Positions 8,282-18,040 are shown, counted from the first letter of the stretch. The stretch: 64,000 bases of DNA from Halorussus vallis (GCF_024138165.1 NZ_CP100000.1:2046001-2110000); one strand, 5' to 3'. The notes: a model not told the origin generated them from the sequence alone. Numbers and translations: made by a program.

Positions 8282-8431
8282 TTACGCGTTGCGCGGTTCC
8301 TTGCTCTTCGGGCGGAGCTTCTTGTACCCGCACTTACGGCACTTGTCGGCGCCCTTGGGGTTGCGGGCGTTGCACCGCATGCAGATCATCTTGTCGAGGG
8401 TACGCGCTTCCGCCTTCTCGAAACTAGCCAT
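8282..8431 (-). CDS. rpl40e: 50S ribosomal protein L40e
   Basis: This 49-residue protein is the archaeal large-subunit protein L40e. It begins [15 protein letters not shown] and has one four-cysteine zinc finger, CMRC-x10-CRKC, followed by a basic tail [13 protein letters not shown] that binds rRNA. The length and spacing match archaeal L40e closely. In eukaryotes L40 is made as a ubiquitin fusion; here it is free-standing, while a ubiquitin-like fusion to a different protein occurs at 43869-44690. Confidence 0.95.
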   Translation of the reverse strand: MASFEKAEARTLDKMICMRCNARNPKGADKCRKCGYKKLRPKSKEPRNA

Positions 8432-8528
8432 ACGGGCGAGTTTGGCGCGGTCGCGTTTAAACCTTACCGAGTCGGTCCGAGCGCCGGCGGGCGACAAGCT
8501 ATAATCGGCTCGGCGGCGTCCCCGCTCC

Positions 8529-9908
8529 ATGCGCCGAAGCAGCGTCTTCGCGGTCGCGCTCGCGGCGGTCCTGCTCGCGGTGAGCGCGTTCGCGCCGGTC
8601 GGTGGCGCGGCGCTCGCTGCCGACGCCGAGCGAGTCCAGCGTTCGGACCGGGCCGGTCCGACCGAGATATCGTCCTGCACCGACATCACCGAATCCGGCG
8701 AGTACATGTTGACCGGCCGCATTGACAACAGGTCGGCGACGAGGCCTTCGTCGGGGCTGGGCGCCTGCATCTCCATCGCGGCCGACGACGTGACGCTCCG
8801 CGGCCGGGGCCACACCGTCGCGGGCGGCGACAGTCCGGGCGTCGTCGGCGTCCTGGTCCAGGGGCCGAAGATGCTCTCGAACGTCACCGTCCGGAACCTC
8901 CGGACCACCGGCTGGGGCGCGGGCGTCGCGGCCGTCGGCGTCCGAGACGCGACGTTCCGGAACGTCTCGGCGGTCGGCAACCTCGGCGACGGCTTCTTCG
9001 TCGAGCGCGCGCCAAACGCGACGCTGGTCGACGCGACCGCCCGCGGAAGCAACACGGGCGTGTTCCTGCGGAACGCCGACGGCGCACGGGTGGTCGGCGG
9101 CGCAATCGTCGACAACATCGCGGGCGTCACGGTCGAGCGCTCGAACCGCGCGACCGTGACGGGCGCGAACGTCAGCCGGAACCGCCGGTACGGCGTCGGC
9201 GTCTTCGACTCGGCGAACGCGACGGTCGCCGACGTGACCGCGGCGGCCAACGGCTTCGCGGGCGTGGCGCTGTCCCGCGCCGACCGGGCGGTCGTCCGAA
9301 ACGTCACGGTCGCGGCACCGACCGTCGGCGCCGAGGACTCGGTCGGCGTCCTCGTCAACGATTCGCGCGGCGTCGACCTCGTCGACGTCGCGCTCGGCGG
9401 CGGAGTCGGCTGGCCGCTCTACGCGACCGGCGGTTCGACCGTGGTCGGCGAGCGGGTCGAACTCGGCGGCGAAACCCTCTCGTTCGACCTCCGGGACGTG
9501 GCACTCGACGCGGCCGACGCGACGCCGCCGCTCCCCGCCGGCCGCCGAATCGTCGGCGGGCCGTTCGTCGCGACGCCGACCGGCGAGAGCGCACACCTTC
9601 GGCTCTCGGTCGACTATCGGGACCGGGCCGGAACCGCTGGCGAGACGGGCAGCGAGCCGAGCGGGGCACCGTCCGGGGAGGCACCGTCGCTGTGGCGGTT
9701 CGGCCCCGACGGCTGGACGCCCCTCGATGGGGCGAGCGGGGACGAGAACGAAGACGAGAATGGGGTCGAGAAGGAGGGCGAAGGCGGGGACGGCGCCGAA
9801 TCGAACCTCGCGTCGGCGACCCTCGCCGACCTCGACGAGAACGGGACCGTGGTCGCGGTCCTCGCCCCGGAGCACCGGAACGCGACGACCGCGCCCGCCG
9901 GGCGGTAG
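8529..9908 (+). CDS. Secreted right-handed beta-helix (NosD-like) protein
   Basis: The 459-residue protein has a Sec signal peptide ([22 protein letters not shown], cleavage probably near residue 31). A long beta-helix of roughly 22-residue rungs follows from ~75 to ~290. The rungs repeat patterns such as [22 protein letters not shown] and [16 protein letters not shown], typical of NosD/pectate-lyase-like repeats. A C-terminal domain (about 360-459) carries an acidic Gly-rich insert ([18 protein letters not shown]). There is no C-terminal transmembrane or PGF-type anchor, so it is probably released or loosely held. The substrate is unknown, though surface polysaccharide is a reasonable guess. 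Confidence 0.75.
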   Translation: MRRSSVFAVALAAVLLAVSAFAPVGGAALAADAERVQRSDRAGPTEISSCTDITESGEYMLTGRIDNRSATRPSSGLGACISIAADDVTLRGRGHTVAGGDSPGVVGVLVQGPKMLSNVTVRNLRTTGWGAGVAAVGVRDATFRNVSAVGNLGDGFFVERAPNATLVDATARGSNTGVFLRNADGARVVGGAIVDNIAGVTVERSNRATVTGANVSRNRRYGVGVFDSANATVADVTAAANGFAGVALSRADRAVVRNVTVAAPTVGAEDSVGVLVNDSRGVDLVDVALGGGVGWPLYATGGSTVVGERVELGGETLSFDLRDVALDAADATPPLPAGRRIVGGPFVATPTGESAHLRLSVDYRDRAGTAGETGSEPSGAPSGEAPSLWRFGPDGWTPLDGASGDENEDENGVEKEGEGGDGAESNLASATLADLDENGTVVAVLAPEHRNATTAPAGR

Positions 9909-9919
9909 CTACGGGGCGG

Positions 9920-10426
9920 CTACGCTTCGTTGCCGGCGTCGAGGTACTCCTGCTGGACCGTGACGACCTCCGAGGAGTCCTCGCAGTCGGCGTAGCGCCG
10001 GAGGGGTTCGGCGTTGAGTTCAAGGAACGTCTCGCCCCACCGGAACTTCGCGAGGATCTCCTCGGCCTGCTCGCGCTCGCCGAGAATCGTCAGGGCGGCC
10101 GCGAACGCCTCGACGGTGTTGAGTTTGAACGGCTTGCCGTAGTTGACGGGGTTGGCCGCGACGAGGAACGGGAGCGCGCGGTGGACGCCCGGCATCTCGA
10201 ACAGCGCGCGCTCGGCGGTCTCCCACGAGCAGTCGAGCGCCACGAGGGTGTCTGTCTCGGCACGGTCGGCCGGCGAGAGCGCCCGCTCGGCGTGCGGGTT
10301 CAGGACGATGCCGTAGGGCGTCGCGCGGGCCGAGCGGTGCAGTTCCGCGAGGTCGAACCGCGCCAGTTTCCTCGCGGTGCACTTGTCGGGGTCGTCGTCG
10401 CCCTCGTACCGGACGTGAAGTTTCAC
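9920..10426 (-). CDS. tsr3: DUF367 rRNA aminocarboxypropyltransferase (Tsr3-type)
   Basis: Tsr3 transfers the 3-amino-3-carboxypropyl group of S-adenosylmethionine to a modified uridine in helix 31 of 16S rRNA. The 168-residue protein shows the family's N-terminal strand [20 protein letters not shown], the catalytic-fold motif LVALDCSWE, and the strongly conserved [29 protein letters not shown] (named in pieces: [15 protein letters not shown], then KLNTVEA). The start is a GTG at 10426. The length matches archaeal members. It is convergent with the beta-helix protein. Confidence 0.88.
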   Translation of the reverse strand: MKLHVRYEGDDDPDKCTARKLARFDLAELHRSARATPYGIVLNPHAERALSPADRAETDTLVALDCSWETAERALFEMPGVHRALPFLVAANPVNYGKPFKLNTVEAFAAALTILGEREQAEEILAKFRWGETFLELNAEPLRRYADCEDSSEVVTVQQEYLDAGNEA

Positions 10427-10519
10427 TCTATCCCGACCGTAGGCGCATCGGCTTGAAAAGTCGCTCGTTCGTAAAAATCGGGGAGAGCTTGGCAGACACC
10501 AGCACTTCGACAGACGTGA

Positions 10520-10733
10520 CCGCCTCGAAAGCCCCCGGACGTTCTGTCGCCGGAAATCGAGAGGTGATGGAGGAAACCGCTGCGATGAACAGCCAGAAAG
10601 CCCCCGGGCGCTCGCGGTCGCTGCGACGGGATATTCGGCTCGCACCTCCGGTGCTCGCCGAATAGTTGCCCGCGCAGACGACCAGGGGCCTGCGGCCCGC
10701 GAGCGCCCGGCCCCTTTCAGTCCCACCCGGTGG
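10520..10733 (-). repeat. Family A intergenic repeat, copy A3
   Basis: This minus-strand copy has its outer stem at 10605-10616 / 10698-10709 (CGGGCGCTCGCG type, as in A2). The inner hairpin pairs 10632-10639 with 10657-10664 and 10642-10646 with 10650-10654 around a TCC loop (GGA on the other strand). The entry motif GGGACTGAAAGGGGC lies at 10711-10725 on the minus strand. A second CTCGAAAGCCCCCGG unit is at 10524-10538. Spurious reading frames across it encode Arg/Ser/Pro-rich peptides and are not genes. Confidence 0.8.
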
Positions 10734-10817
10734 TTGGCCGCACCGAGCGACACCTTACCCAAGATGCGCCTGCCGAAACTGTTTCCGTGTCGAATCTTCG
10801 CGCCCACCCCCGGCGCG

Positions 10818-10912
10818 TGCTGGCGCGGCTCGCGGCTTGAGCCGCGCCTTCTTCGCGCGAGGGATGACTGAGTGCCCGCAGGGCACGAAGGAATCGGTTG
10901 GGGAGGGTGTGG
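10818..10912 (+). repeat. Family C intergenic repeat, copy C1
   Basis: The element begins with a 10-bp hairpin (10822-10831 with 10839-10848). It continues through CGCGAGGGATGACTGAG and a GTGCCC-GCA-GGGCAC hairpin (10872-10886), then reaches GAATCGGTTGGGGAGG at 10891-10906. The same 16 bases recur exactly at 40768-40783. A related copy in reverse orientation lies at about 19200-19495. It sits between two family A copies that face each other. Confidence 0.7.
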
Positions 10913-10918
10913 TTCGGG

Positions 10919-11180
10919 AGGGTGAAAGGGGCCGCCCGCTCGCGTCCGGAGGACGTGGTCGTCTCAGCGACCCCTATGTGCGGCACGGCGGAGCCGTGCC
11001 GCGGATATGTCGGTGAGCGACCGCGAGCGGGCGGGGGCTTTCGAAGTAGTCACTGCCTCGGCTGTTGTTACATCTCGTAGCGAACGGGGGTTTCGAGAAC
11101 GTCTCGTTTGCCGTAGTCGTCGCCGTCACCGTGTTCGGCCAACGCAAACCTACAGTGCTTTCGAAGTGTTCTCCGTTACC
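10919..11180 (+). repeat. Family A intergenic repeat, copy A4
   Basis: This is the plus-strand copy. The outer stem pairs 10933-10944 with 11022-11033 (CGCCCGCTCGCG type, as in A1). The inner hairpin is GCGGCACGGC-GGA-GCCGTGCCGC at 10980-11002, a sequence quite different from A1 but still perfectly paired. CTTTCGAA/G units follow at about 11038, 11091 and 11158. With A3 it forms a head-to-head pair around C1. The whole 10427-11305 gap is therefore repeat material, and I see no gene in it. Confidence 0.8.
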
Positions 11181-11305
11181 GCGTCTTAGACGCGGCGTAC
11201 ACGGCCTGAAACGTTCAAAACCGCCCTCGTACCGACGACGAAACGCGACTCACTCCGACGAAGAATCCCCGCAAGCTATGTACCTCCTGAGTATACGAGG
11301 CGAGT

Positions 11306-11896
11306 GTGCCGCGGTTCGACTACCCCTGCCCCGACTGCCGGACGACGAGCAACCTTCACGGCCCGGACTGCCGCTTCGAAGGCGAGCAGTGGGCCGACAT
11401 CGAGAAGGCGTACGTCGACGTCGTGGCGATGCTCTCGGGCGGCCCGCTGGGCGAGGACGCCCTGCGCGACGCCGCCCACGGCCGCTGGGGCAAACTCCAC
11501 CAGGCCGCGCTGGACCGCCTGCGCCACGAACAGCGCGTCGTGGAAACCGACGGCGGACAACTCGAACTCCTGACCGCCGAGCAGTACAAGGAACACGTCA
11601 CCGACCCCACCGTCGAACCCATCCAGACCGTCGCCCGGAAGGGGTCGGTCCCCGGCGCCCACGACAACGCCGTCTTCGCCATGATCGCGTGGTACGAGAT
11701 GGTCGGCCTCTCGTGGGAGGAAACCAGAGAGCGCGTCGTCGAGTGGCTCCACGACACCGGCACGTGGACCCGCGGGGGCTTCGAGGAGGCCACGCCCGAG
11801 GAGCTGGTCAACCGCAAGCGCCACGTCTACGAGGCGGGGTACGGCTGGAAGGAGAAGGCCGAGGCCGCAAAGGCCGTCATCGACCGGAGTCTGTAG
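11306..11896 (+). CDS. Conserved haloarchaeal protein with N-terminal zinc knuckle
   Basis: I do not recognise a named family for this 196-residue cytoplasmic protein. Its N-terminus has likely zinc ligands C8, C11, H18 and C22 (YPCPDC, then NLHGPDC). The rest is mostly helical. It includes a motif with several Trp/Tyr residues (FAMIAWYEMVGLSWEETRERVVEWL, cited in parts: AMIAWYEMVGLSWEE) and a final helix KEKAEAAKAVIDRSL. It looks like a compact nucleic-acid or protein-binding protein. The start is a GTG at 11306; no better start is seen downstream before the cysteine cluster. It stands alone between repeats and the wHTH gene. Confidence 0.7.
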   Translation: MPRFDYPCPDCRTTSNLHGPDCRFEGEQWADIEKAYVDVVAMLSGGPLGEDALRDAAHGRWGKLHQAALDRLRHEQRVVETDGGQLELLTAEQYKEHVTDPTVEPIQTVARKGSVPGAHDNAVFAMIAWYEMVGLSWEETRERVVEWLHDTGTWTRGGFEEATPEELVNRKRHVYEAGYGWKEKAEAAKAVIDRSL

Positions 11897-12148
11897 CCGG
11901 GACGACAGCGGAGCCGGTTGCGACCCGACCACCGGTCCCCGGACGAACACTCGACTACGGGTTTCCGTCGCAATAATCGCCGGAGTCTATCACGGACGAC
12001 CCTCGACGAATTCGGGAGTCGGCGTCAACCCAGGTTCCGCCGTCCCCCGAATTAGCCATTCAATTTTTGTAGGGCGATAATGTAATCCAGCTTGTAAACG
12101 TCTGACGATGGTTTACCCGGTACGTCCCGGGAAATAAAGAAGATAACT

Positions 12149-12520
12149 ATGAAACCGGGGGAACTCTCTATCGACGAGGTGTTTGCACTGCTGGCGAACA
12201 GACGCCGACGGTACGTCTTCTACTGTCTGGAGCGGGAGGACGTGAGCAACACCGTCGGACTGGACGAACTCGCCGCCCAGGTGGTCGAGTGGGAGCGCGA
12301 GTGGGACGGCAGGACGAATCGGAACCCGTCCGAACACCACGAGTTCGTCCGCATCGAACTCCACCACAACCACCTTCCGAGGATCGCCGAGACGCCGCTC
12401 ATCGACTACGACGCCCGGACCAGGACGGTCCGCCACTGGGAGGACTCCTCGCTCGAAGACTGGGTGGAGGACGACCACCCCGAGCGCGAGCACTTCCGGG
12501 AACTGCTGGAGACGGGGTGA
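12149..12520 (+). CDS. DUF7344-type winged-helix protein
   Basis: This 123-residue haloarchaeal protein has the common pattern ELSIDEVFALLANRRRRYVFYCL at residues 5-27, then a helix LDELAAQVVEWE and the recognition stretch RIELHHNHLPRIAETPLIDYD. This arrangement is a winged-helix fold I associate with DUF7344, a family of presumed DNA-binding regulators abundant in haloarchaea. No effector domain is fused. It is isolated, with 250 bp upstream and convergent to PCNA. The regulated targets cannot be inferred. Confidence 0.8.
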   Translation: MKPGELSIDEVFALLANRRRRYVFYCLEREDVSNTVGLDELAAQVVEWEREWDGRTNRNPSEHHEFVRIELHHNHLPRIAETPLIDYDARTRTVRHWEDSSLEDWVEDDHPEREHFRELLETG

Positions 12521-12628
12521 CGGGGAATCGGTTCGAACGCGGTCGAGAAGAGACGAGGAGCGAAAAGCGTCGAGACGACGAAGAGCGTCGAGGCGACGGA
12601 ACGCCGACCCGGACAGTCGCTCTGGCAG

Positions 12629-13372
12629 TCAGTCGCTCTGGATGCGCGGTGCGAGCATGAAGGTGACGTTGCCCTGCCCCTCGGCGATGTCGAAGTGGAG
12701 TTTGACCGGGAACTCCTCGCCGAGTTCGACGCGGACCTCGGCGTCGCTCGGGATAGCCTTGTCCATGTCCTTCAGGTAGTCGAGGCTGAACAGCGAGCGG
12801 GCGTCGCCGGCCTGGAGGTCGATGAGGTCGTCGCGGTCGAGTTCGAGGCGCACGTCGTCGGTGTCGCCCTCGGCCTCGACGACGAACGTCTCGTCGCTCT
12901 CGCTGACCGACAGCGCGATATGGTCGCTGACCATGTCGGCGGCCTTGACCGCCCGGTCGATGTCCTTGCCCTCGACGACGATCTCGGCGGGGAGGTCGAG
13001 GTCCGGGATGTCGGGTTCCTGGCGGATGGAGTCGGGGTCGATGAGCGCCAGCGTATAGGCCAGTCCGTCGATCTGGATGTGAAGCTTGCGCGTCTCCTCG
13101 TCGAGTTCGAGTTGGACGGGCTGGTCGCCGTTGGCCATGCCGGCGATCTCCTTGAGTCGGTCGAGGTTGACGCCGATGATACCGCCGTCAGCCTCGTAGG
13201 ATTCGAACGCCTCCGCGGAGAGATTCAGGTCTACCATCCCCACGTTCGCGGGGTCGACGGCCCGGATGAGAAGTTCGTCCTCTTCGAGGTGAATCTTACA
13301 TTCGTCGACGAGCACGCCCACCGAGTCGATAGTCTCCTTGAGCGTGTCGGCACTCACGATGGCCTTAAACAT
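12629..13372 (-). CDS. pcn: DNA polymerase sliding clamp (PCNA)
   Basis: PCNA forms a trimeric ring that tethers replicative polymerase, FEN1, ligase and mismatch factors to DNA; the RFC small subunit at 46122-47129 is part of its loader. The 247-residue protein begins [21 protein letters not shown] and has two repeated clamp domains joined by a linker near residue 120. It ends with [24 protein letters not shown], where the penultimate strands form the subunit interface. It is as acidic as expected for haloarchaeal PCNA. The start at 13372 is fixed by the conserved MFKA; longer upstream reading frame is non-conserved. No intein is present. Confidence 0.96.
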   Translation of the reverse strand: MFKAIVSADTLKETIDSVGVLVDECKIHLEEDELLIRAVDPANVGMVDLNLSAEAFESYEADGGIIGVNLDRLKEIAGMANGDQPVQLELDEETRKLHIQIDGLAYTLALIDPDSIRQEPDIPDLDLPAEIVVEGKDIDRAVKAADMVSDHIALSVSESDETFVVEAEGDTDDVRLELDRDDLIDLQAGDARSLFSLDYLKDMDKAIPSDAEVRVELGEEFPVKLHFDIAEGQGNVTFMLAPRIQSD

Positions 13373-13649
13373 CTTGACGGCAGGTACGAACCCCCAGCAT
13401 AAAAAAGACCCGTTCAGGCGCGCGTGCGTGGGTGCGGAATCAAGGTGACTGTAACGTCGGCCTACCCCCGGGAAACGCCGAGCGTCGGGACGGACAAGCG
13501 AAGCCTGTAAACCGCTCTCTTGGACGGCCGGCGACTCACGTCGGACGGCTGGTGAGTGCACACCCTTATCCGCGGCGAGACGCTGACTACGGGTACGATG
13601 AAACGAGGAAACTGCGGATTGTGGGAGGGCCGTCGCGCGTCGGCAGGGG

Positions 13650-15968
13650 GTGGCATCGGTGAGTGAACGCGCGTCCCCCACCGCAGAGACGGACGACGTC
13701 GAGTACGTCGAGTCCGCAGTCGAGGCGCTCCGGTCGAGTCGGGCGTTCCGCGGTCCGGCCGAACCAATCGAGAACCACGACCACGCGAACGGCCACTTCG
13801 CACTCGTCTACGACTCCCGGAAAGAGCAGTTCGCCGCCGTCGCTCCGTTCGTTCGCCAGGGACTCGAACGCGGCGAGCGGTGCCTCTACGTCGCCGGCGA
13901 GAACTCCCGGGAGGACGTCGAGGAGGCGATGCGCGACCACGGCGTCGACGTGGACGCCGCCCTCGAATCGGGGCAGTTGTCCATCCACGACGAGCGGGAA
14001 ACCTACCTCCGAAACGAGACGTTCGACGCCGACGAGACCGTCGAGTTCATCGACGCCGCCATCGAGGAGGCCACCGAAGAGTACGAGGGGCTCCGCATGG
14101 CCGGCGAGATGAGCACCGTCCTACGCGAAGACCCCGAGGGCGAGGAACTCGTCAGATGCGAGGCCAAGGCGAACTACCTCTTCGACGACGCCGACGGCAT
14201 CGCGCTCTGTCAGTATAACCGGAACCTGTTCCCCTCGGAGGTCATCCGCGACGTCATCAGCACCCACCCGCTCCTCGTCCACGACGGGCGGATCAGCCAC
14301 AACGTCTACTACACGCCGCCCGGGGAGTTCTTCGGCCCCGAGAAGTCCGAACGGGAGGTCGAGCGCCTGCTCGGGTCGCTCGGTGAGCAGACCGACGCGG
14401 AGGTCGACCGCCGCCAGCGCGAGCGGTTCCTGCGCGAGAGTTACCGAATCACGGCCGACCCCGCGCTCGACTTCGAGCAGAAGCTCCAGCAGTTGTTCGA
14501 CCTCGGCTGCGAGCAGTTCGGCCTCGAACTCGGCGCGATGGCCAAAGTCGACCCCGACGCCGACCGGTTCGAGGTCGAACACGTCAGCGCCGACCACGAA
14601 CACTTCGCGCCCGGACTCGAACTCCCGCTGCCGGATACCGACCACACCGCGGCCGCCGACGCCGACGCGGTCGAGAGCGTCGGCAAACCCGACGGATACG
14701 GTTACGACGTCACCGTCGGGGGCGAGTTCGGCTTCGAGACGTACCTCGGCACGTACATCGAGGTCAAGGGCGACCTCGACCGGACGTTCTTCTTCGTCTC
14801 CGAGGAGCCGCGCCGCGAGCCGTTCTCGGACAACGAACACCTCTTCCAGCGGTTGCTCGGTCAGTGGGTGAACTACGAACTCGAACGCCGCCAGCGCGAG
14901 CGGGAACTCCGCGAGCGGACCGAGCACCTGAGCGCGCTCGTCGAAACCACCCCCGAGTGCATCAAGACCGTCGACGCCGACGGGACGTTGCTCCAGATGA
15001 ACACGGCCGGGCTGGAGATGGTGGAGGCCGACGCGGAGTCGGACGTGATCGGCGAGTCCGTCTACGGCCTCGTCGCGCCCGAACACCGCGAGCGGTTCCG
15101 CGAGTTCAACGAGCGAATCTGTCGGGGCGAGCGCGGAACGATGGAGTTCGACATCGTCGGCCTGGAGGGAACGCGTCGGCACATGGAGACGCACGCGGCG
15201 CCGCTGCACCTCCCCGACGGGACGACCGCCCACGTGGCCCTGACGCGCGACATCACCGACCGGGTCGAGCGCGAACGGCGACTCGAGGAGACGGTCGAGG
15301 AACTCGAGGAGTCCAACGAGCGCCTCGAATCGTTCGCCAGCATGCTCGCCCACGAACTCCGCAACCCCGTCGCCATCGGTCAGATATACGGCCAACGACT
15401 GCCGGACGAGTCCGACTCGGAGGCCGTCGAGTACGTCACCGAGGCGTTCGACCGCATCGAGGAGATGATCGACGTGATGCTGGTGCTGACCCGGGGTCGG
15501 GAAGCGGTCGGCGACCGGACGGCGGTCGACCTCGCGGCCGTCGCCCGGGAGGCGTGGGGCGACGTGCACGCGCCGGACGCCACCCTCGACGTCGCCGTCG
15601 ACCGGACGATACGGGCCGACGAGGCGTACGTCCGACAGCTCTTCCGGAACCTCCTGGAGAACGCCGTGGAACACGGGGCCGACCGCCCCCGGCCCGACGA
15701 TGACCGAGACGAGCGCGACGGACGCGGCGTCTCGGTCACCGTCGGGCGACTCCCCACCGGGTTCTACGTCGCCGACGACGGCCGCGGCGTCCCGGTCGAG
15801 GACCGCGAGACGATCTTCGAACCGGGGTACACCACGGCCTCGGAGAACGGGGGGACCGGCCTCGGGTTGGCGTTCGTCCGAAAGCTCGTGTCGGTGTACG
15901 GGTGGGACTGCCGAGTGACCGAGAGCGAGGCGGGCGGTGCGCGCTTCGAGTTCCGAGACGTGGTGTGA
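13650..15968 (+). CDS. MEDS-GAF-PAS sensor histidine kinase
   Basis: The 772-residue soluble kinase has no membrane segment. An N-terminal MEDS domain (~40-215) opens with [12 protein letters not shown] and includes [12 protein letters not shown] and [10 protein letters not shown]. It is followed by a GAF domain (~255-415) and a PAS domain (~425-545). The HisKA phosphoacceptor helix contains MLAHELRNP, and the HATPase domain has [17 protein letters not shown] and GTGLGLAFV. It should autophosphorylate in response to a small molecule; no response regulator is adjacent. The start may be GTG 13650 or GTG 13659. A 22-codon reading frame beginning with ATG 13598 ends inside this start region. Confidence 0.88.
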   Translation: MASVSERASPTAETDDVEYVESAVEALRSSRAFRGPAEPIENHDHANGHFALVYDSRKEQFAAVAPFVRQGLERGERCLYVAGENSREDVEEAMRDHGVDVDAALESGQLSIHDERETYLRNETFDADETVEFIDAAIEEATEEYEGLRMAGEMSTVLREDPEGEELVRCEAKANYLFDDADGIALCQYNRNLFPSEVIRDVISTHPLLVHDGRISHNVYYTPPGEFFGPEKSEREVERLLGSLGEQTDAEVDRRQRERFLRESYRITADPALDFEQKLQQLFDLGCEQFGLELGAMAKVDPDADRFEVEHVSADHEHFAPGLELPLPDTDHTAAADADAVESVGKPDGYGYDVTVGGEFGFETYLGTYIEVKGDLDRTFFFVSEEPRREPFSDNEHLFQRLLGQWVNYELERRQRERELRERTEHLSALVETTPECIKTVDADGTLLQMNTAGLEMVEADAESDVIGESVYGLVAPEHRERFREFNERICRGERGTMEFDIVGLEGTRRHMETHAAPLHLPDGTTAHVALTRDITDRVERERRLEETVEELEESNERLESFASMLAHELRNPVAIGQIYGQRLPDESDSEAVEYVTEAFDRIEEMIDVMLVLTRGREAVGDRTAVDLAAVAREAWGDVHAPDATLDVAVDRTIRADEAYVRQLFRNLLENAVEHGADRPRPDDDRDERDGRGVSVTVGRLPTGFYVADDGRGVPVEDRETIFEPGYTTASENGGTGLGLAFVRKLVSVYGWDCRVTESEAGGARFEFRDVV

Positions 15969-16067
15969 GGCCCTCCCGGTGGGGCCGCCGAGACGGCTGA
16001 TCGCGGGCATTCGCCACGCTTACCCGCAGTGACGACCAACCTCCCCTCGTAACCGAGCTTCGCAATC

Positions 16068-16841
16068 ATGGCAAGGAAAGACCACTACTACAACAAATCG
16101 AAACAGGAGGGATACCGCTCGCGGGCCGCCTACAAGCTCAAACAACTGAATCGCGAGGAGCACCTCCTCCACGAGGGCGCGACGGTCGTGGACCTGGGGG
16201 CGGCCCCCGGCGGGTGGCTCCAGGTCGCCGCCCAAGAAGTCGGCGAGGACGGCACCGTCATCGGCGTCGACCTCCAGCGCATCGACCCGCTCGACGGCGT
16301 CGAAACCGTGCGGGGCGACATGACTGACGAGGAGACGAAGGAGAAGGTCCGCGAAATCGCGGGCGACTCGGTCGACGTCGTGCTCTCGGACATGGCCCCG
16401 AACATGACCGGCGAGTACAACCTCGACCACGCCCGGTCAGTCCACCTCGCCCGTCAGGCGTTCGAGACGGCGATGGACGTGCTCGACTCGGGCGGCGACT
16501 TCGCGGTGAAGGTGTTCGAGGGACAGGACCTGCCGGCCCTCCGCGAGGACGTCGAGGCCGAGTTCGAGTACGTCCGCACCATGAGCCCCGACGCCTCCCG
16601 CGAGGAGTCCTCCGAACTGTACCTCGTGGCGAAGGGTCGGCTGACCGGACCGGTCCGCGAAGGCGACACCCTGGAGGTCGAGATAGCGGACGTCGGAAGC
16701 GAGGGCGACGGCGTGGCGAAGGTCGACGGCTACACCCTGTTCGTCCCGGGCACGGAGGAGGGTGACACGGTGGAGGTCCGCGTGACCGACGTGAAGCCCA
16801 ACTACGGGTTCGCCGAGAAAATCGCCGAAGAAGGAGAGTAG
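16068..16841 (+). CDS. rlmE: RrmJ/FtsJ-type rRNA 2'-O-methyltransferase with TRAM domain
   Basis: This enzyme methylates a ribose 2'-OH of 23S rRNA. Residues 1-200 form the RrmJ Rossmann fold: VVDLGAAPGGWLQVA binds SAM. The catalytic K-D-K-E tetrad is seen in RAAYKLKQL, VLSDMAPNMTG, DFAVKVFEG and SSELYLVAKG. The last ~55 residues form a TRAM RNA-binding domain (GDTLEVEIADVGSEGDGVAKV through GDTVEVRV), a fusion usual in haloarchaea but absent from bacterial RrmJ. The 257-residue length fits. It starts 100 bp after the kinase gene and ends before a strong terminator hairpin. Confidence 0.94.
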   Translation: MARKDHYYNKSKQEGYRSRAAYKLKQLNREEHLLHEGATVVDLGAAPGGWLQVAAQEVGEDGTVIGVDLQRIDPLDGVETVRGDMTDEETKEKVREIAGDSVDVVLSDMAPNMTGEYNLDHARSVHLARQAFETAMDVLDSGGDFAVKVFEGQDLPALREDVEAEFEYVRTMSPDASREESSELYLVAKGRLTGPVREGDTLEVEIADVGSEGDGVAKVDGYTLFVPGTEEGDTVEVRVTDVKPNYGFAEKIAEEGE

Positions 16842-16890
16842 CGAGTCCTTCGACCCGGTTTCGCCCGCACGTTCTGAACCGATTTCGCCC

Positions 16891-16932
16891 GCGAGTCCGG
16901 ACGCCGACGGCGTCCGGACTCGCGGGGCTTTT
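16891..16932 (+). terminator. Transcription terminator hairpin after rlmE
   Basis: GCGAGTCCGGACGCC (16891-16905) pairs perfectly over 15 bp with 16909-16923 around a GAC loop and is followed by GGGGCTTTTCTC. It lies 50 bp after the methyltransferase stop and also faces the small membrane-protein gene convergently, so it could serve both strands. Confidence 0.65.
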
Positions 16933-16988
16933 CTCGCGCTCCGTTCTCGCTCTCCGCGGTTCGGTATCGCGCCGCCTTCGAGCCGCCG

Positions 16989-17195
16989 TCAGATGCGGGC
17001 GCCGACGCCGACCCAGCGAACCGCGCCCCAGCCGAACAGGACGATGCCGACCATGAACGCGCCGAGCGCCGCGAGCATCAGGTCGGTGCCGGGCGCGGGA
17101 CCGCCGAAGAACGGACCGCGAACGAGGAGCCAGCCGCCGGCGCTCGTGGCCAGAAGCCCGAGTATCGCCGCGAATCCGCCGAGAAGTTTGTACAT
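16989..17195 (-). CDS. Small two-helix membrane protein
   Basis: This 68-residue hydrophobic protein of unknown function has helices at about residues 5-26 (LLGGFAAILGLLATSAGGWLLV) and 40-62 (MLAALGAFMVGIVLFGWGAV), joined by a Pro/Gly loop (RGPFFGGPAPG). An in-frame GTG lies three codons upstream. The ATG at 17195 gives the more usual MYKLLGG start. It is convergent with rlmE. No motif suggests a role. Confidence 0.7.
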   Translation of the reverse strand: MYKLLGGFAAILGLLATSAGGWLLVRGPFFGGPAPGTDLMLAALGAFMVGIVLFGWGAVRWVGVGARI

Positions 17196-17275
17196 GCTCC
17201 GCACACCGCAGGAATCGAATAAAACCGTTGTGGCCGTCGAAGGTCGATTGCAGTCGAGTCCCAGGGACGGTCGCG

Positions 17276-18040
17276 TCAGTTCTCGGACCGGTTCTTCGCC
17301 TCGTCGAGCCAGTTCGGCTCTTCGACCGTCGTCTCACCCACGTCCGAGATACCGAGCGAGAAGCCGACCGAGGCGCGCTGGCCGTCCTGTTCGGTCGTCA
17401 CCTGGACGTCGAAGCCGTGGACGAGGCCCTGCTCGTCGACGAGCAGCGTCCCGTTGTACTCGGTGACGTTCACGCGGTCGGGCGCGGTCACGGCCGACTC
17501 GTTGGCCCGGAGGACGATGAGCTTCGTCCCGTCGACCTCGCGGACGCCGGTGGGTCGGAAGCTCACGTTCGACGCGAACTGTTCGACGTATCGCGCGCCG
17601 GTGTACGACGCCGGGACGAACTGCATCCCCTTGGGGGTGCGGTTCTGGACCCGGTACATCGACCGGTTGTCGACGGTCGTCTTCGTGTACTGCTTCTCGC
17701 TGGTGAGGTACATCGACACCTGCTGGCGCATCGCCGAGACGTTCGCCCGCACGTCGTCGCGGTCGGCGCCGACCGCGGCGTCCATCTCGACCGTCCGGTT
17801 ACCCATCGAGGAGTTCTGGGACAGTTCCATCGAGAGCGTGAAACTCTCGTTTTCGAGCGCGGCCCGGTGGCCGTCGGCGAGCGCGGCGGCGTCGGTGCCG
17901 TTCTCCGAGACGCCGTCGGGGTACGAGACGTCGTCGAGCGTGGGGCCGGTGCCACCCGGCGCGTCCGACAGTGCGCCGGAGCACCCGGCGAGGGCGACGA
18001 GACAGCTAACTGCGAGCAACATGAAGATGTTCTTTCGCAT
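17276..18040 (-). CDS. Haloarchaeal surface lipoprotein (DUF7537-like)
   Basis: The 254-residue protein has a lipoprotein signal, MRKNIFMLLAVSCLVALAGCSG, with lipobox LAGC, so it is lipid-anchored outside the membrane. The mature part resembles the LolA/LppX-like haloarchaeal lipoproteins: a beta-rich domain with VSMYLTSEKQYTKTTVDNRSMYR and a C-terminal strand repeat (NGTLLVDEQGLVHGFDVQV). Many N-x-S/T sequons (NGT, NES, NRT, NVS) suggest N-glycosylation. I chose the ATG at 18040 because it gives a compact signal peptide; an upstream start would add nine residues. Cargo or function unknown. Confidence 0.8.
   Translation of the reverse strand: MRKNIFMLLAVSCLVALAGCSGALSDAPGGTGPTLDDVSYPDGVSENGTDAAALADGHRAALENESFTLSMELSQNSSMGNRTVEMDAAVGADRDDVRANVSAMRQQVSMYLTSEKQYTKTTVDNRSMYRVQNRTPKGMQFVPASYTGARYVEQFASNVSFRPTGVREVDGTKLIVLRANESAVTAPDRVNVTEYNGTLLVDEQGLVHGFDVQVTTEQDGQRASVGFSLGISDVGETTVEEPNWLDEAKNRSEN

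Noticed and set aside
10453-10665. Short frame of about 70 residues in copy A3
   Set aside because: It is made entirely of repeat sequence, with Arg/Ser/Pro-rich peptides that recur out of frame in other copies.
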